Assembly: GCF_047275745.1 (NCBI RefSeq) | Contig: NZ_JBKQWU010000018.1 | Span: 1-64,000 of the forward strand | Direction: 5' to 3' | Length of the DNA: 64,000 nt | From: Amaricoccus sp047275745 | Lineage (GTDB): Bacteria; Pseudomonadota; Alphaproteobacteria; Rhodobacterales; Rhodobacteraceae | In this document: piece after piece, positions 7,624-16,324 of the stretch | How the letters are laid out: each line of letters begins with the position of its first letter | Numbering within the stretch: the first letter of the stretch is position 1 | Made by a program: the position numbers and the translations under genes | Notes under the pieces: model-generated | Database searches by the model: none | The model's input: the letters and a program-made list of their open reading frames with translations, nothing else | Told to the model about the DNA's origin: nothing

Positions 7624-8235
7624 ATGATCGACCTTTCCTCCCTCATCCTCTTCGCCGGCGCGCTCGCCATCGCCTCGGGGTCGCCCGGGCCATCGATCGC
7701 CGCGCTTGTCGCCCGCGTGCTGAGCCGGGGGCCGCGATCGGTGCTGCCATTCCTCGCGGCGATGTGGATCGGCGAGGCGATGTGGCTCACCGCCACCGTC
7801 TTCGGCCTGGCGCTTCTGGCGCAGACCTTCCAGACCGCCTTCGCCGTCCTGAAATGGGCGGGCGTCGCCTATCTGCTCTGGCTCGCCTGGAAGAGCTGGA
7901 GCGCGCCGGTCGGCCCGGCCGGGTCGCTGCCGAGCGCGGGTTCGGCGTGGCGGCTCTTCGGCGCCGGGCTCGCCGTCACGCTCGGCAATCCGAAGATCAT
8001 GGTCTTCTACCTCGCACTCCTGCCCTCGATCCTCGATCTCGGCGGCGTGGGCATCGGCGGCTGGCTCGAACTGACGCTGGTCATGGCCGCCGTGCTCATC
8101 GTCGTCGATTTCGCCTGGGTGCTGGCCGCGGCGCGGGCGCGGATGCTGTTCCGCTCGCCCGCCGGCCAGCGGCTCGCGAACCGGCTTTCCGGCGGCATGA
8201 TGGCCGGCGCCGCCGGTGCGATGATCGCCCGCTGA
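7624..8235 (+). CDS. LysE/RhtB-family amino-acid exporter
   Basis: A 203-residue inner-membrane protein of the LysE/RhtB translocator family. The N-terminus has the conserved SGSPGPSIAALVARVLSRG region in which Pro-Gly-Pro is diagnostic, and about six hydrophobic segments follow. Length is typical (about 205). Start ATG 7624 fits the family N-terminus, though no strong ribosome-binding site precedes it. Family members export amino acids or homoserine lactones; the substrate here cannot be told. Confidence 0.88.
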   Translation: MIDLSSLILFAGALAIASGSPGPSIAALVARVLSRGPRSVLPFLAAMWIGEAMWLTATVFGLALLAQTFQTAFAVLKWAGVAYLLWLAWKSWSAPVGPAGSLPSAGSAWRLFGAGLAVTLGNPKIMVFYLALLPSILDLGGVGIGGWLELTLVMAAVLIVVDFAWVLAAARARMLFRSPAGQRLANRLSGGMMAGAAGAMIAR

Positions 8236-8313
8236 GGGCGCCCTGAACGCCCCCTGAGTACTCTCTGGGCGCCGCCCCTTTTCCCCGGCCCGCGGCGCCA
8301 GTATAGGAGCGCC

Positions 8314-9921
8314 ATGCTGGACCGTTCATCAAATCACCCGCCGCTGCCGCCCGAGATCGCGCGGCGCCGCACCTTCGCGATCATCAGCCACCCGGACGCG
8401 GGCAAGACCACGCTGACCGAGAAGTTCCTGCTCTACGGCGGCGCGATCCAGATGGCGGGGCAGGTGCGCGCCAAGGGCGAGGCGCGGCGCACGCGCTCGG
8501 ACTTCATGAAGCTCGAACAGGACCGCGGCATCTCGGTCTCGGCCTCGGCGATGTCGTTTCCGTTCCAGGACTGGTGGTTCAATCTCGTGGATACGCCGGG
8601 CCACTCGGATTTCTCGGAGGACACCTACCGCACGCTGACCGCCGTGGACGCGGCGATCATGGTCATCGACGGCGCCAAGGGCGTCGAGAGCCAGACGCGC
8701 AAGCTCTTCGAAGTCTGCCGGCTGCGCGACCTGCCGATCCTCACCTTCTGCAACAAGATGGACCGCGAAGCCCGCGATACCTTTGAAATAATCGACGAGA
8801 TACAGCAGGAGCTGCAGCTCGACGTCTGCCCCGCCTCCTGGCCGATCGGTCAGGGCCGCGACTTCCTCGGCTGCTACGACATGCTCAACGACCGGCTCGA
8901 ACTGATGGACCGCGCCGACCGCAACAAGCGGGCGGAGAGCGTGAAGATGGATGGGCTCGACGATCCGCGCATGGCCGATCACATGCCCGCCAACATGCTC
9001 GCGACGCTCCGCGAGGAGGTCGAGATGGCGCGCGAGCTTCTGCCCGCCTTCGACCAGCAGGCGATGCTCGACGGGAACCTGTCGCCGATCTGGTTCGGCT
9101 CGGCGATCAACTCCTTCGGGGTGCAGGAGTTGATGTCGGGCATCGGCCGGTTCGGCCCCGAACCCGCGATCCGCCCCTCGGCGAGCCGCGAGGTCGGCCC
9201 CTGGGAGCAGCCGGTGACCGGTTTCGTCTTCAAGGTCCAGGCGAACATGGACCCGAAGCACCGCGACCGGGTGGCCTTCGTCCGCCTCTGCTCGGGCCAT
9301 TTCGAGCGCGGCCAGAAGCTGCTCCACGTCCGCTCCGGCAAGCCGATGGCGGTCTCGAACCCGGTGCTCTTCCTCGCCGCCGACCGCGAGATCGCCGAGG
9401 ACGCCTGGGCCGGCGACATCATCGGCATCCCGAACCACGGCCAGCTTCGCATCGGCGACGCGCTGACCGAGGGCGAGACGCTGAAATTCACCGGCATCCC
9501 CTCCTTCGCGCCCGAACTCCTGCAATCCGTGCGCTCGGGCGATCCGATGAAGGCGAAGCATCTCGAAAAGGCGCTGCTGCAATTCGCCGAGGAAGGCGCG
9601 TCGAAGGTCTTCAAGCCCAATATCGGCTCGGGCTTCATCGTCGGCGTCGTCGGCCCCCTCCAGTTCGACGTGCTCGCGAGCCGGATCGAGCAGGAGTACG
9701 GGCTCCCGGTCCGGTTCGAGCCGACGCAGTTCACCTCGGCCCGCTGGATCTCCGGCCCGAAGGACAGGATCGAGGCCTTCGTGAAGGCGAACAAGGGCCA
9801 CATGGCCGAGGACCACGACGGCGACCCGGTCTACATGACGCGGCTGCAATGGGACATCGACCGCGTGGAGCGCGATTTCCCCGAGCTACGCCTGACGGCG
9901 GTGAAGGAAATGATGGTGTGA
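8314..9921 (+). CDS. prfC: Peptide chain release factor 3
   Basis: RF3, 535 residues, is the GTPase that recycles RF1/RF2 from the ribosome after termination. G1 SHPDAGKTT is at residues 25-33, DRGISVS (switch region) at 70-76, G3 DTPGHSDF at 93-100 and G4 NKMD at 147-150; the elongation-factor-like domains II and III follow. Length matches the family (about 530). AGGAG lies 6 bases before the ATG. It converges on the ferredoxin-NADP reductase gene across a symmetrical terminator. Confidence 0.97.
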   Translation: MLDRSSNHPPLPPEIARRRTFAIISHPDAGKTTLTEKFLLYGGAIQMAGQVRAKGEARRTRSDFMKLEQDRGISVSASAMSFPFQDWWFNLVDTPGHSDFSEDTYRTLTAVDAAIMVIDGAKGVESQTRKLFEVCRLRDLPILTFCNKMDREARDTFEIIDEIQQELQLDVCPASWPIGQGRDFLGCYDMLNDRLELMDRADRNKRAESVKMDGLDDPRMADHMPANMLATLREEVEMARELLPAFDQQAMLDGNLSPIWFGSAINSFGVQELMSGIGRFGPEPAIRPSASREVGPWEQPVTGFVFKVQANMDPKHRDRVAFVRLCSGHFERGQKLLHVRSGKPMAVSNPVLFLAADREIAEDAWAGDIIGIPNHGQLRIGDALTEGETLKFTGIPSFAPELLQSVRSGDPMKAKHLEKALLQFAEEGASKVFKPNIGSGFIVGVVGPLQFDVLASRIEQEYGLPVRFEPTQFTSARWISGPKDRIEAFVKANKGHMAEDHDGDPVYMTRLQWDIDRVERDFPELRLTAVKEMMV

Positions 9922-9925
9922 AGCA

Positions 9926-9945
9926 GGGCGGACCGAGGTCCGCCC
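9926..9945. terminator. Bidirectional hairpin between prfC and fpr
   Basis: Perfect inverted repeat GGGCGGACC/GGTCCGCCC (9-bp arms, 2-bp centre) in the 32-bp gap between two convergent genes. There is no T tract on either side, so termination is inferred from position and stem strength. Confidence 0.6.
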
Positions 9946-9953
9946 GATCGGCC

Positions 9954-10745
9954 TCAGTCCACGAAGGCCTTCTCGATGACGAAATGCCCCGGCTCCGAGT
10001 TCGAGCCTTCGAGCATCCCGGCCGCCTCGCAGAGCGCCTTGTGATCCTGCAGCATCGCCATCGAGCCGCAGATCATCACCCGGTCGGTCTCCGGGTTGAG
10101 CGGCGCGCCGGTCGCCTCGGCGAAGCGGCCGTCCCGGATCCAGTCGGTCATCCGGCCCATGAGTTCGCTCGGCTGCCGCGTCGTCGTCGCCAGGAACCGG
10201 AGCTTGTCGCCGACGACCTCGCGCAGAAGCTCGTCCTCGCGGACCTCCTTCATCAGCGCATGGCCGTAGTCGAGTTCGCCCACGTCGCGGCAGGTCTGGG
10301 TCAGCACGACCTCCTCGAACCGCTCGTAGGTGTCCGGATCGCGGATCACGCTCGCGAAGGGCGCGATGCCGGTGCCGGTCGAGAACAGGAACAGCCGCTT
10401 CGCCGGCAGGAGCGCGTCATGGACCAGCGTGCCGACCGGTTTCGGCCGCATCACGATCTGGTCGCCCTCCTGAATCGACTGCAGCCGCGAAGTCAGCGGG
10501 CCGTCATCGACCTTTATCGAATAGAATTCCAGATGCTCCGCCCAGGAGGGCGAGGCGATCGAATAGGCACGCAGCAGCGGCTTGCCCTCGACCATCAGCC
10601 CGATCATCGCGAATTCGCCCGAGCGGAACCGGAACCCGGCCGGACGCTCCGCCGAGAAGGAAAACGTGCGGTCCGTCCAGTGACGGATGTTGCTCACCGG
10701 AAGCAACGCCATGCCCCGCAGGGCCTTTTCCACTACCTCGTTCAT
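9954..10745 (-). CDS. fpr: Ferredoxin--NADP(+) reductase
   Basis: A 263-residue bacterial-type FAD-dependent ferredoxin/flavodoxin-NADP reductase. RAYSIASPS (from residue 59) is the FAD-binding R-x-Y-S motif, STGTGIAPFASVIRD the NADP pyrophosphate loop, and the C-terminus ends ...IEKAFVD, as in Rhodobacter-type FPRs with a C-terminal extension past the aromatic residue. Start ATG 10743-10745 (MNEVVEK) fits the family length (260-272) better than the longer frame. It supplies reducing power or consumes reduced ferredoxin, often in oxidative-stress responses. Confidence 0.93.
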   Translation of the reverse strand: MNEVVEKALRGMALLPVSNIRHWTDRTFSFSAERPAGFRFRSGEFAMIGLMVEGKPLLRAYSIASPSWAEHLEFYSIKVDDGPLTSRLQSIQEGDQIVMRPKPVGTLVHDALLPAKRLFLFSTGTGIAPFASVIRDPDTYERFEEVVLTQTCRDVGELDYGHALMKEVREDELLREVVGDKLRFLATTTRQPSELMGRMTDWIRDGRFAEATGAPLNPETDRVMICGSMAMLQDHKALCEAAGMLEGSNSEPGHFVIEKAFVD

Positions 10746-10833
10746 ACCTGACAAACTCCCTCGAATCTCGCCTCCAATACACCTCCTTCGCGCCAGCGGA
10801 AAGACTTCGAGAAGGCCCCGGCGGCCCGAAACA

Positions 10834-10857
10834 CCGTTAAAATGCTCTATTTTACGG
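10834..10857. promoter_or_regulatory. AT-rich inverted repeat upstream of fpr
   Basis: TAAAAT/ATTTTA arms around GCTCT, flanked by CCG and CGG, form a near-perfect palindrome in an AT-rich patch about 90 bp upstream of the fpr start. On the minus strand it includes TAAAAT, a possible -10 element. It could be an operator; no known regulator site is recognised. Confidence 0.35.
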
Positions 10858-10917
10858 CATTTCCGCGGCTTTTTCCGATGATTTGGGCACCAACCGTGCC
10901 GGAATCGACCGTCCCGA

Positions 10918-10946
10918 TTGACCAAAGCCGCCGCGGCGCATATATG
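10918..10946 (+). promoter_or_regulatory. Predicted promoter of the DEAD-box helicase gene
   Basis: TTGACC (10918-10923) and TATATG (10941-10946) with a 17-bp spacer, upstream of a leader of roughly 80 nt. One of the best sigma70-like matches in the window. Confidence 0.6.
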
Positions 10947-10960
10947 TGCTCCCACGAAGG

Positions 10961-11003
10961 GAGCTTCAATCCGGAAGCTCGGGGCCGCGTGAACTGTGCG
11001 GCC
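10961..11003 (+). promoter_or_regulatory. Two hairpins in the helicase 5' leader
   Basis: GAGCTTC/GAAGCTC (10961-10980) and GGCCGC/GCGGCC (10983-11003) would form consecutive hairpins between the predicted promoter and the start codon. Structured leaders are common in front of cold-regulated RNA helicase genes; the regulatory role here is inference. Confidence 0.4.
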
Positions 11004-11034
11004 ATCAAGCCGCGAACACAGCGAAACGGGCTAC

Positions 11035-12909
11035 ATGACCAAATTCAATGACCTCGCCTTGGACCCCAAGGTACTCAAAGCCGTATCCGAAGCCGGGTAC
11101 GAAACCCCGACACCGATCCAGGTACAGGCGATCCCGCACGCGCTCGAAGGGCGCGACGTGCTCGGGATCGCGCAGACGGGGACCGGCAAGACCGCCTCCT
11201 TCGTCCTGCCGATGATCACGCATCTCTCGAAGGGCCGCGCCCGCGCCCGGATGCCGCGCAGCCTCGTGCTCGCACCTACGCGCGAACTCGCCGCGCAGGT
11301 GGCGGAGAATTTCGAGAAGTATTCGAAGCATGTGAAGCTCTCGATGGCGCTGCTGATCGGCGGCGTGAGCTTCAAGGATCAGGACAAGCTGATCGACCGC
11401 GGCGTCGATGTGCTGATCGCGACGCCGGGCCGGCTGCTCGACCATTTCGAACGCGGCAAGCTCATGCTGACCGGCGTGCAGATCATGGTCGTGGACGAGG
11501 CCGACCGGATGCTCGACATGGGTTTCATCCCCGATATCGAGCGGATCTTCAAACTGGTCCCCTTCACGCGCCAGACGCTGTTCTTCTCCGCCACCATGGC
11601 GCCGGAGATCACGCGGATCACCCAGGAATTCCTGCACAATCCGGTCCGGGTCGAGGTCGCGCGCCAGGCGACCACCTCGGAGACGATCGATCAGTACGTC
11701 TGCAAGCACACGCCGAAGCGCCGCGACGGCGCCGACCGGGACAAGCGCGAGGTGCTGCGCCGGCTGATCCGCGGCGAGGGCGAGACGCTCACCAACGGCA
11801 TCATCTTCTGCAACCGCAAGCGTGACGTCGACGTTGTCGCCAAGTCGTTGAAGAAGCATGGTTTCGACGCGGCGCCGCTCCATGGCGACCTCGAGCAGTC
11901 GATGCGGATGAAGATCCTCGGCGATTTTCGCGACGGCGCGCTCAAGGTGCTCGTCGCCTCCGATGTCGCGGCCCGCGGGCTCGACATCCCGAGCGTGAGC
12001 CATGTCATCAATTTCGACGTGCCGATCCACTCCGAGGATTACGTGCATCGCATCGGCCGCACCGGACGGGCCGGACGGGCCGGGAAGGCGATCACCATCT
12101 GCTTCCCGCATGAGGAGAAGTACCTCGCCAAGATCGAGGAACTGGTCAAGAAATCGATCCCCATCCTCCCGAGCCCGCTCGGCGCCGCCGAGACGGCGGG
12201 GGACGAGGAGACCGACGCGGCCGCCCCGGCGCCCCGCAGGTCCGAACGCGCCCGGCGCTCCGAGTCGCGCCGCCCCGAGGCACGCGCGGGCGACGATCGC
12301 GGCGACACCCGGACCCGAACGCAATCCGAGCCCTCGCGGCCCGAGCCTTCCCGGACCCGCGGCGACAAGGCCGAGCGCGGCGGGCGTCAGGGACGCCGCG
12401 AGGACCGCTCCTCGGTCGTCGGCATGGGCGATCACGTTCCGGCCTTCCTGATGCGGGAATTCCGCCTCGATCCCCCGCTGGCAGCCACGCCAACGGCGCC
12501 CGAACCGGCGGCCAAGCCGACCAGACGGCGCGCGGCCGCCAAAGCCGATCCGGTCGAGGTAGAAGCGGCCGTGGCGGCGCCAATGGTGGAAGACATGGCG
12601 GTGGAAGACGCGGCGAACGGGACGGCGGCCGAAGTGACCGCTTCGGAGCCGGCGGCCGAAACGCCCGCCGCGAGCGCCGAGAGCCGCGCGGCCGAGACAC
12701 CGGAGGCCAGCGTACCGGAGGCCGAAGCAGGCGCGACCGACGTTCTGCCGACGGAGCCTGTGGAGGCCGAGACGGTAGCAGCCGAAGCAGGCGCCGAGGG
12801 CGAGGCCAAGGAGAGCCCCACGCCGGCCAAGAAGCCTCGCGCTCCGCGCCGCCGCGTGACGGCGCGCGCCAAAGCTGCGGAAGTGGAGCAGACCGCGCCC
12901 GCCGCCTGA
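11035..12909 (+). CDS. DEAD-box ATP-dependent RNA helicase (RhlE-like)
   Basis: A 624-residue RNA helicase. The Q motif is TPTPIQVQ, Walker A AQTGTGKT (46-53), motif Ia PTRELA, DEAD at 154-157, SAT at 185-187 and HRIGRTGRAGR near 350. Start ATG 11035 (MTKFNDLAL) gives the standard RhlE N-terminus. From about residue 395 to the end is a low-complexity tail, first Arg/Glu/Ser-rich and then Ala/Glu/Pro-rich, ending with a basic patch (KKPRAPRRRV), probably disordered and RNA- or partner-binding. Roles include RNA remodelling, ribosome assembly or degradosome work. RNase J lies next to it, convergent. Confidence 0.93.
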   Translation: MTKFNDLALDPKVLKAVSEAGYETPTPIQVQAIPHALEGRDVLGIAQTGTGKTASFVLPMITHLSKGRARARMPRSLVLAPTRELAAQVAENFEKYSKHVKLSMALLIGGVSFKDQDKLIDRGVDVLIATPGRLLDHFERGKLMLTGVQIMVVDEADRMLDMGFIPDIERIFKLVPFTRQTLFFSATMAPEITRITQEFLHNPVRVEVARQATTSETIDQYVCKHTPKRRDGADRDKREVLRRLIRGEGETLTNGIIFCNRKRDVDVVAKSLKKHGFDAAPLHGDLEQSMRMKILGDFRDGALKVLVASDVAARGLDIPSVSHVINFDVPIHSEDYVHRIGRTGRAGRAGKAITICFPHEEKYLAKIEELVKKSIPILPSPLGAAETAGDEETDAAAPAPRRSERARRSESRRPEARAGDDRGDTRTRTQSEPSRPEPSRTRGDKAERGGRQGRREDRSSVVGMGDHVPAFLMREFRLDPPLAATPTAPEPAAKPTRRRAAAKADPVEVEAAVAAPMVEDMAVEDAANGTAAEVTASEPAAETPAASAESRAAETPEASVPEAEAGATDVLPTEPVEAETVAAEAGAEGEAKESPTPAKKPRAPRRRVTARAKAAEVEQTAPAA

Positions 12910-12964
12910 CCGTACCGAACTGCCAGTGGGGGACGCTCAGCACGCGCGCGCCCCGCGAATCTTC

Positions 12965-12990
12965 AGAGCCTCCGGCGCGCCGGAGGCTCT
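12965..12990 (+). terminator. Terminator hairpin after the DEAD-box helicase gene
   Basis: Perfect 11-bp inverted repeat AGAGCCTCCGG/CCGGAGGCTCT with a CGCG loop, 56 bases past the stop codon, followed by CTTGATTC. The weak T content means it may need Rho or simply protect the 3' end. Confidence 0.65.
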
Positions 12991-13064
12991 CTTGATTCGG
13001 GCTCTCGCCCCCATGATTCAGGCTCTGGACCCCCGGCGCCCCGCACCACGGGATCGGGCCACCT

Positions 13065-13092
13065 CGCGGCCAGCGATCCCGCGCTGGCCGCG
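13065..13092 (-). terminator. Terminator hairpin after rnj (end of the nuo cluster)
   Basis: 11-bp arms CGCGGCCAGCG/CGCTGGCCGCG with a 6-base loop, immediately beyond the rnj stop codon, closing the leftward nuo-birA-coaX-rnj unit. Confidence 0.6.
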
Positions 13093-13093
13093 T

Positions 13094-14767
13094 TCAGGCC
13101 TCGAGCCTGCTGATCATCACCGTGCAGACGGGCTTCTTGCCGATCAGCTCGTTGCAGCGCCGCGAGACGGTACGCCCGACGATCTGCTCGATGGCGTCGT
13201 CATCGTCGAGATCCGACCGCTTCGCTCGGTTGAGCTCACGCCCGATGTCATCCTCGAGCGCGCCGGCGAGCCCGTCGCGGAATCGCTCGACATCCGGCAG
13301 ACCGACCGTCTCGACCCAGGCGCCGCCGATCGGCTTGCCACCCTCGTCGATCAGGATGCTGACGATCACATGGCCGCGGACCGCCATGCGGATGCGCTCC
13401 CGCACGATGCCGTCCAGCGCGCCGATGAGTTCGGTCCCGTCGAGATAGAGCCGCCCCGTCTCCACCTTCTCGGCGAATTTCGGCGCCGGCCCGGTCAGAT
13501 CGAGCATGGCGCCATTCGGCGCCACCACGCCGACGTAACCCCGCGACTCCGCGTATTCGGCATGTGTGGTCAGGTGACGGTGCTCGCCATGCATCGGCAC
13601 GATCACCGAGGGCCGCAGCAGATCCTGCATCACCGCGAGGTCCGGCCGGTTGGCGTGGCCCGAGACGTGATAGCGGCCATCGGCGTCGTCGACGATCCGC
13701 ACGCCCTTCTCGCTCAGCGCGTTCATGATCCGGTTGACGCTGATCTCGTTGCCCGGGATCGTCTTGGACGAGAAGAGGAAGGTATCGCCCGGACGAAGCT
13801 CCAGCCCCATGTAGCGGCCGACCGAGAGTTGCGCCGCGGCGGCGCGGCGCTCGCCCTGGCTTCCGGTCGCGAGCACCAGAAGCTGGCTGCGCGGCACCGA
13901 ATCGGCATCCGAGACATCAATCGTCGGCGGAAAGCCCTCGAGCACCTCGGTAGCGCGCGCGGTCTTGAGCATCGTGTTCATCGCGCGGCCGAGCACCACG
14001 ACCTGCCGCCCCACCGCGTGCCCCGCCTCGGCGAGCGTCCTGAGCCGCGCCACGTTGGAGGCGAAGGTCGTCGCCACGACCATCCCCTCCGCCTCGCGCA
14101 TCAGCGCGCGGATGGGCTCGGTCAACGTGGCCTCGGAGCGGCCCGGATGCTGCGAGAAGACATTCGTCGAATCGCAGGTCATCACCTTGACGCCCTGATC
14201 GCCAATGCTCCGGAACACGTCAGGGTCGAAGGGGTCACCGACGACCGGCGTCAGGTCGGTCTTGAAATCCGCGCTGTGCAGGATACGGCCCGCCGGGGTC
14301 TCGATGACGAGGCTGGAACTCTCGGGAATGGAATGCGAGACCGGCACGAAGCCGACCTTGAACGGTCCCGCCTCGACCATATGCGGCCAGGGGTTGACCT
14401 GACGCACCTCGCTCGTCGGCTGCCCCGCGCGTTCCATCTTGTTCTGCGCGATCGCGGCGGTGAAACGCCGCGCGTAGACCGGAGCACCGAGCCGGGCCCA
14501 GAGCATCCCGAGGGCGCCGACATGATCCTCATGCGCGTGGGTGATGAAGATGCCTTCGAGCCTATCCGCCCGCGCCTGTACCCAGGCCGGATCGGCCATG
14601 ATGAGATCGACCCCGGGCGTCGAGTCCATGTCCGGGAAGGTGACCCCGACATCCACCAGGATCAGCCGCTCGGCGTCGCGCGGACCATAGCCGTAGAGAT
14701 ACATGTTCATGCCGATCTCTCCCGCGCCGCCGAGCGCGAGATAGATCAGCCTTTCCTTGCCTGCCAT
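13094..14767 (-). CDS. rnj: Ribonuclease J
   Basis: RNase J, 557 residues, is a metallo-beta-lactamase/beta-CASP nuclease with 5'-3' exo- and endonuclease activity on RNA. The metal-binding motif THAHEDH has H77, H79, D81 and H82; the beta-CASP domain and a C-terminal domain follow. In alphaproteobacteria it acts in rRNA maturation and mRNA decay. It is the last gene of the nuo-birA-coaX-rnj run, starting 10 bp after coaX. Confidence 0.96.
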   Translation of the reverse strand: MAGKERLIYLALGGAGEIGMNMYLYGYGPRDAERLILVDVGVTFPDMDSTPGVDLIMADPAWVQARADRLEGIFITHAHEDHVGALGMLWARLGAPVYARRFTAAIAQNKMERAGQPTSEVRQVNPWPHMVEAGPFKVGFVPVSHSIPESSSLVIETPAGRILHSADFKTDLTPVVGDPFDPDVFRSIGDQGVKVMTCDSTNVFSQHPGRSEATLTEPIRALMREAEGMVVATTFASNVARLRTLAEAGHAVGRQVVVLGRAMNTMLKTARATEVLEGFPPTIDVSDADSVPRSQLLVLATGSQGERRAAAAQLSVGRYMGLELRPGDTFLFSSKTIPGNEISVNRIMNALSEKGVRIVDDADGRYHVSGHANRPDLAVMQDLLRPSVIVPMHGEHRHLTTHAEYAESRGYVGVVAPNGAMLDLTGPAPKFAEKVETGRLYLDGTELIGALDGIVRERIRMAVRGHVIVSILIDEGGKPIGGAWVETVGLPDVERFRDGLAGALEDDIGRELNRAKRSDLDDDDAIEQIVGRTVSRRCNELIGKKPVCTVMISRLEA

Positions 14768-14777
14768 GATCCCGGTG

Positions 14778-15545
14778 CTACTCCTCGTTCAACCGGTCGA
14801 TGAGAACGAGCCCGTGGATCGTGAGCCCCGTATCGACCTTCTCCAGTACGTCTGTCCCTTGCGCGAAGAGGGTGGACAGTCCCCCGGTTCCAATGACCGT
14901 CATCGGGGTTCCGCGTTCGGCGCGGATGCGCGCGCAGAGCCCCTCGATCAGAGCGACATAGCCCCAGTAGATGCCCGACTGCATGCAGGCAACCGTATTC
15001 GTTCCAACGACATGCTCCGGCCGCGTCACATCGATGAAGGGCAAGGCGGCGGCGGCGTCGTGCAGTGCCTTCAACGAGAGGTTGACGCCCGGCGCGATCA
15101 CCCCGCCTTCATAGGCGCCGTCGTGGCCGACCACGTCGAACGTGGTCGCGGTGCCGAAATCGACGACGATCAGATCGCCGCCGTAGCGGTCATAGGCCCC
15201 GACCGTGTTGACGAGCCGGTCCGCCCCCACATGCGTCGTCGGATCGACCCGGACCGGCACGCCGAGCTTCACGTCCGGCTTGCCGACGACCTTCGGCCGG
15301 GTGTGGAAATATCGGTCGGCGAGCACGCGCAGGTTGAAGACGACCTGCGGCACGACCGAGGAGATCACCACCGAGCGGACCGAGGGATGGAGCCCGTGGT
15401 GCTCGAAGAGCTGTCCAAGCCAGACGAAATACTCGTCCGCCGTCCGCTGACGGTCGGTACTGCAGCGCCATTCGGCGATCAGCGCGGCGCCGTCATGGAG
15501 CGCGAACACGGTATTGGTGTTGCCGACATCGATTGCGAGCAGCAT
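14778..15545 (-). CDS. coaX: Type III pantothenate kinase
   Basis: CoaX, 255 residues, phosphorylates pantothenate in the first step of coenzyme A synthesis. DVGNTNTVFAL (residues 6-16) is the phosphate-binding loop with the catalytic aspartate, GADRLVN the pantothenate/monovalent-cation region, and DFGTATTFD the second ASKHA phosphate loop. It lies 12 bp downstream of birA and 10 bp upstream of rnj, an order common in alphaproteobacteria. Confidence 0.96.
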   Translation of the reverse strand: MLLAIDVGNTNTVFALHDGAALIAEWRCSTDRQRTADEYFVWLGQLFEHHGLHPSVRSVVISSVVPQVVFNLRVLADRYFHTRPKVVGKPDVKLGVPVRVDPTTHVGADRLVNTVGAYDRYGGDLIVVDFGTATTFDVVGHDGAYEGGVIAPGVNLSLKALHDAAAALPFIDVTRPEHVVGTNTVACMQSGIYWGYVALIEGLCARIRAERGTPMTVIGTGGLSTLFAQGTDVLEKVDTGLTIHGLVLIDRLNEE

Positions 15546-15557
15546 CGCGCGGAATCC

Positions 15558-16322
15558 TCAGCCGGGCACGAAGAAGACGTCGGCGGCCCGAAGCGTGATC
15601 CGGCCCTCGGGTGCCGCGAGCACGAGCGCGCCCTCCGCGTCGATCGTCTCGAAGAGGCCGGAGATTTCCCGGTCCGGCAAACGCGCGACGATCGGCTCGC
15701 CGATCCGGGCCGCGCGCGCGAGCCAGGCGGCGCGGATCGGCTTGAAGCCTTCGCGGGTCAGCCGCGCGTCCCAATGCGCGAAGGCCGGAGCCAGCAGGTC
15801 GAGGAACTCCTCGGGCGTCGGCGCCGCGCCGACCGTGCCGGCGAGACTCACCGGCCGCGTGGCATCGGCGCCGAGGCTCTCCGCCTCGGGGGCCGAGCGC
15901 AGGTTGACGCCGATCCCGACGGCCAGCGCGATACCGCCGCGCCCGGGAACCGTCTCGCTTTCCAGCAGAATCCCCGCCAGCTTCCCGCCGGAGAGCAGCA
16001 CGTCATTTGGCCATTTCAGTGCGAAAAGCTCTGGCCGGCCGGTCACGTCGACCAGCGCGTCGAAAAGCGCCAGCGCCGCCACGAAAGACCGCTGCGCCGC
16101 GCTGGTCGCGTCGCCGTCCACGAGCGTGTAGAGGCTCGCCGCGAAATTGCCCTGGTCCTGATGCCAGCTCCGGCCGCGCCGTCCGCGGCCGGCGGTCTGG
16201 CGCGCCGCGAGAATCCATGCCGGATTCCGGTCGCCGGCCTTGCCCCGGCGGAGCGCCTCGGCGTTGGTGCTGTCGATCTCGGCGTGGACCTCGCGGCCGA
16301 CGCCCCCGGGCCATTCGCTCAT
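15558..16322 (-). CDS. birA: Biotin--[acetyl-CoA-carboxylase] ligase
   Basis: A 254-residue monofunctional biotin protein ligase. It begins directly with the catalytic domain (EIDSTNAEALRR), so the DNA-binding helix-turn-helix of E. coli BirA is absent and it should not repress biotin genes. TAGRGRRGRSWHQ is the biotinoyl-AMP loop and LKWPNDVLL the conserved substrate segment. The start lies 2 bp after the nuoN stop, so translation is probably coupled. Its substrates should include pyruvate carboxylase (44836-48288). Confidence 0.94.
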   Translation of the reverse strand: MSEWPGGVGREVHAEIDSTNAEALRRGKAGDRNPAWILAARQTAGRGRRGRSWHQDQGNFAASLYTLVDGDATSAAQRSFVAALALFDALVDVTGRPELFALKWPNDVLLSGGKLAGILLESETVPGRGGIALAVGIGVNLRSAPEAESLGADATRPVSLAGTVGAAPTPEEFLDLLAPAFAHWDARLTREGFKPIRAAWLARAARIGEPIVARLPDREISGLFETIDAEGALVLAAPEGRITLRAADVFFVPG

Positions 16323-16324
16323 GC

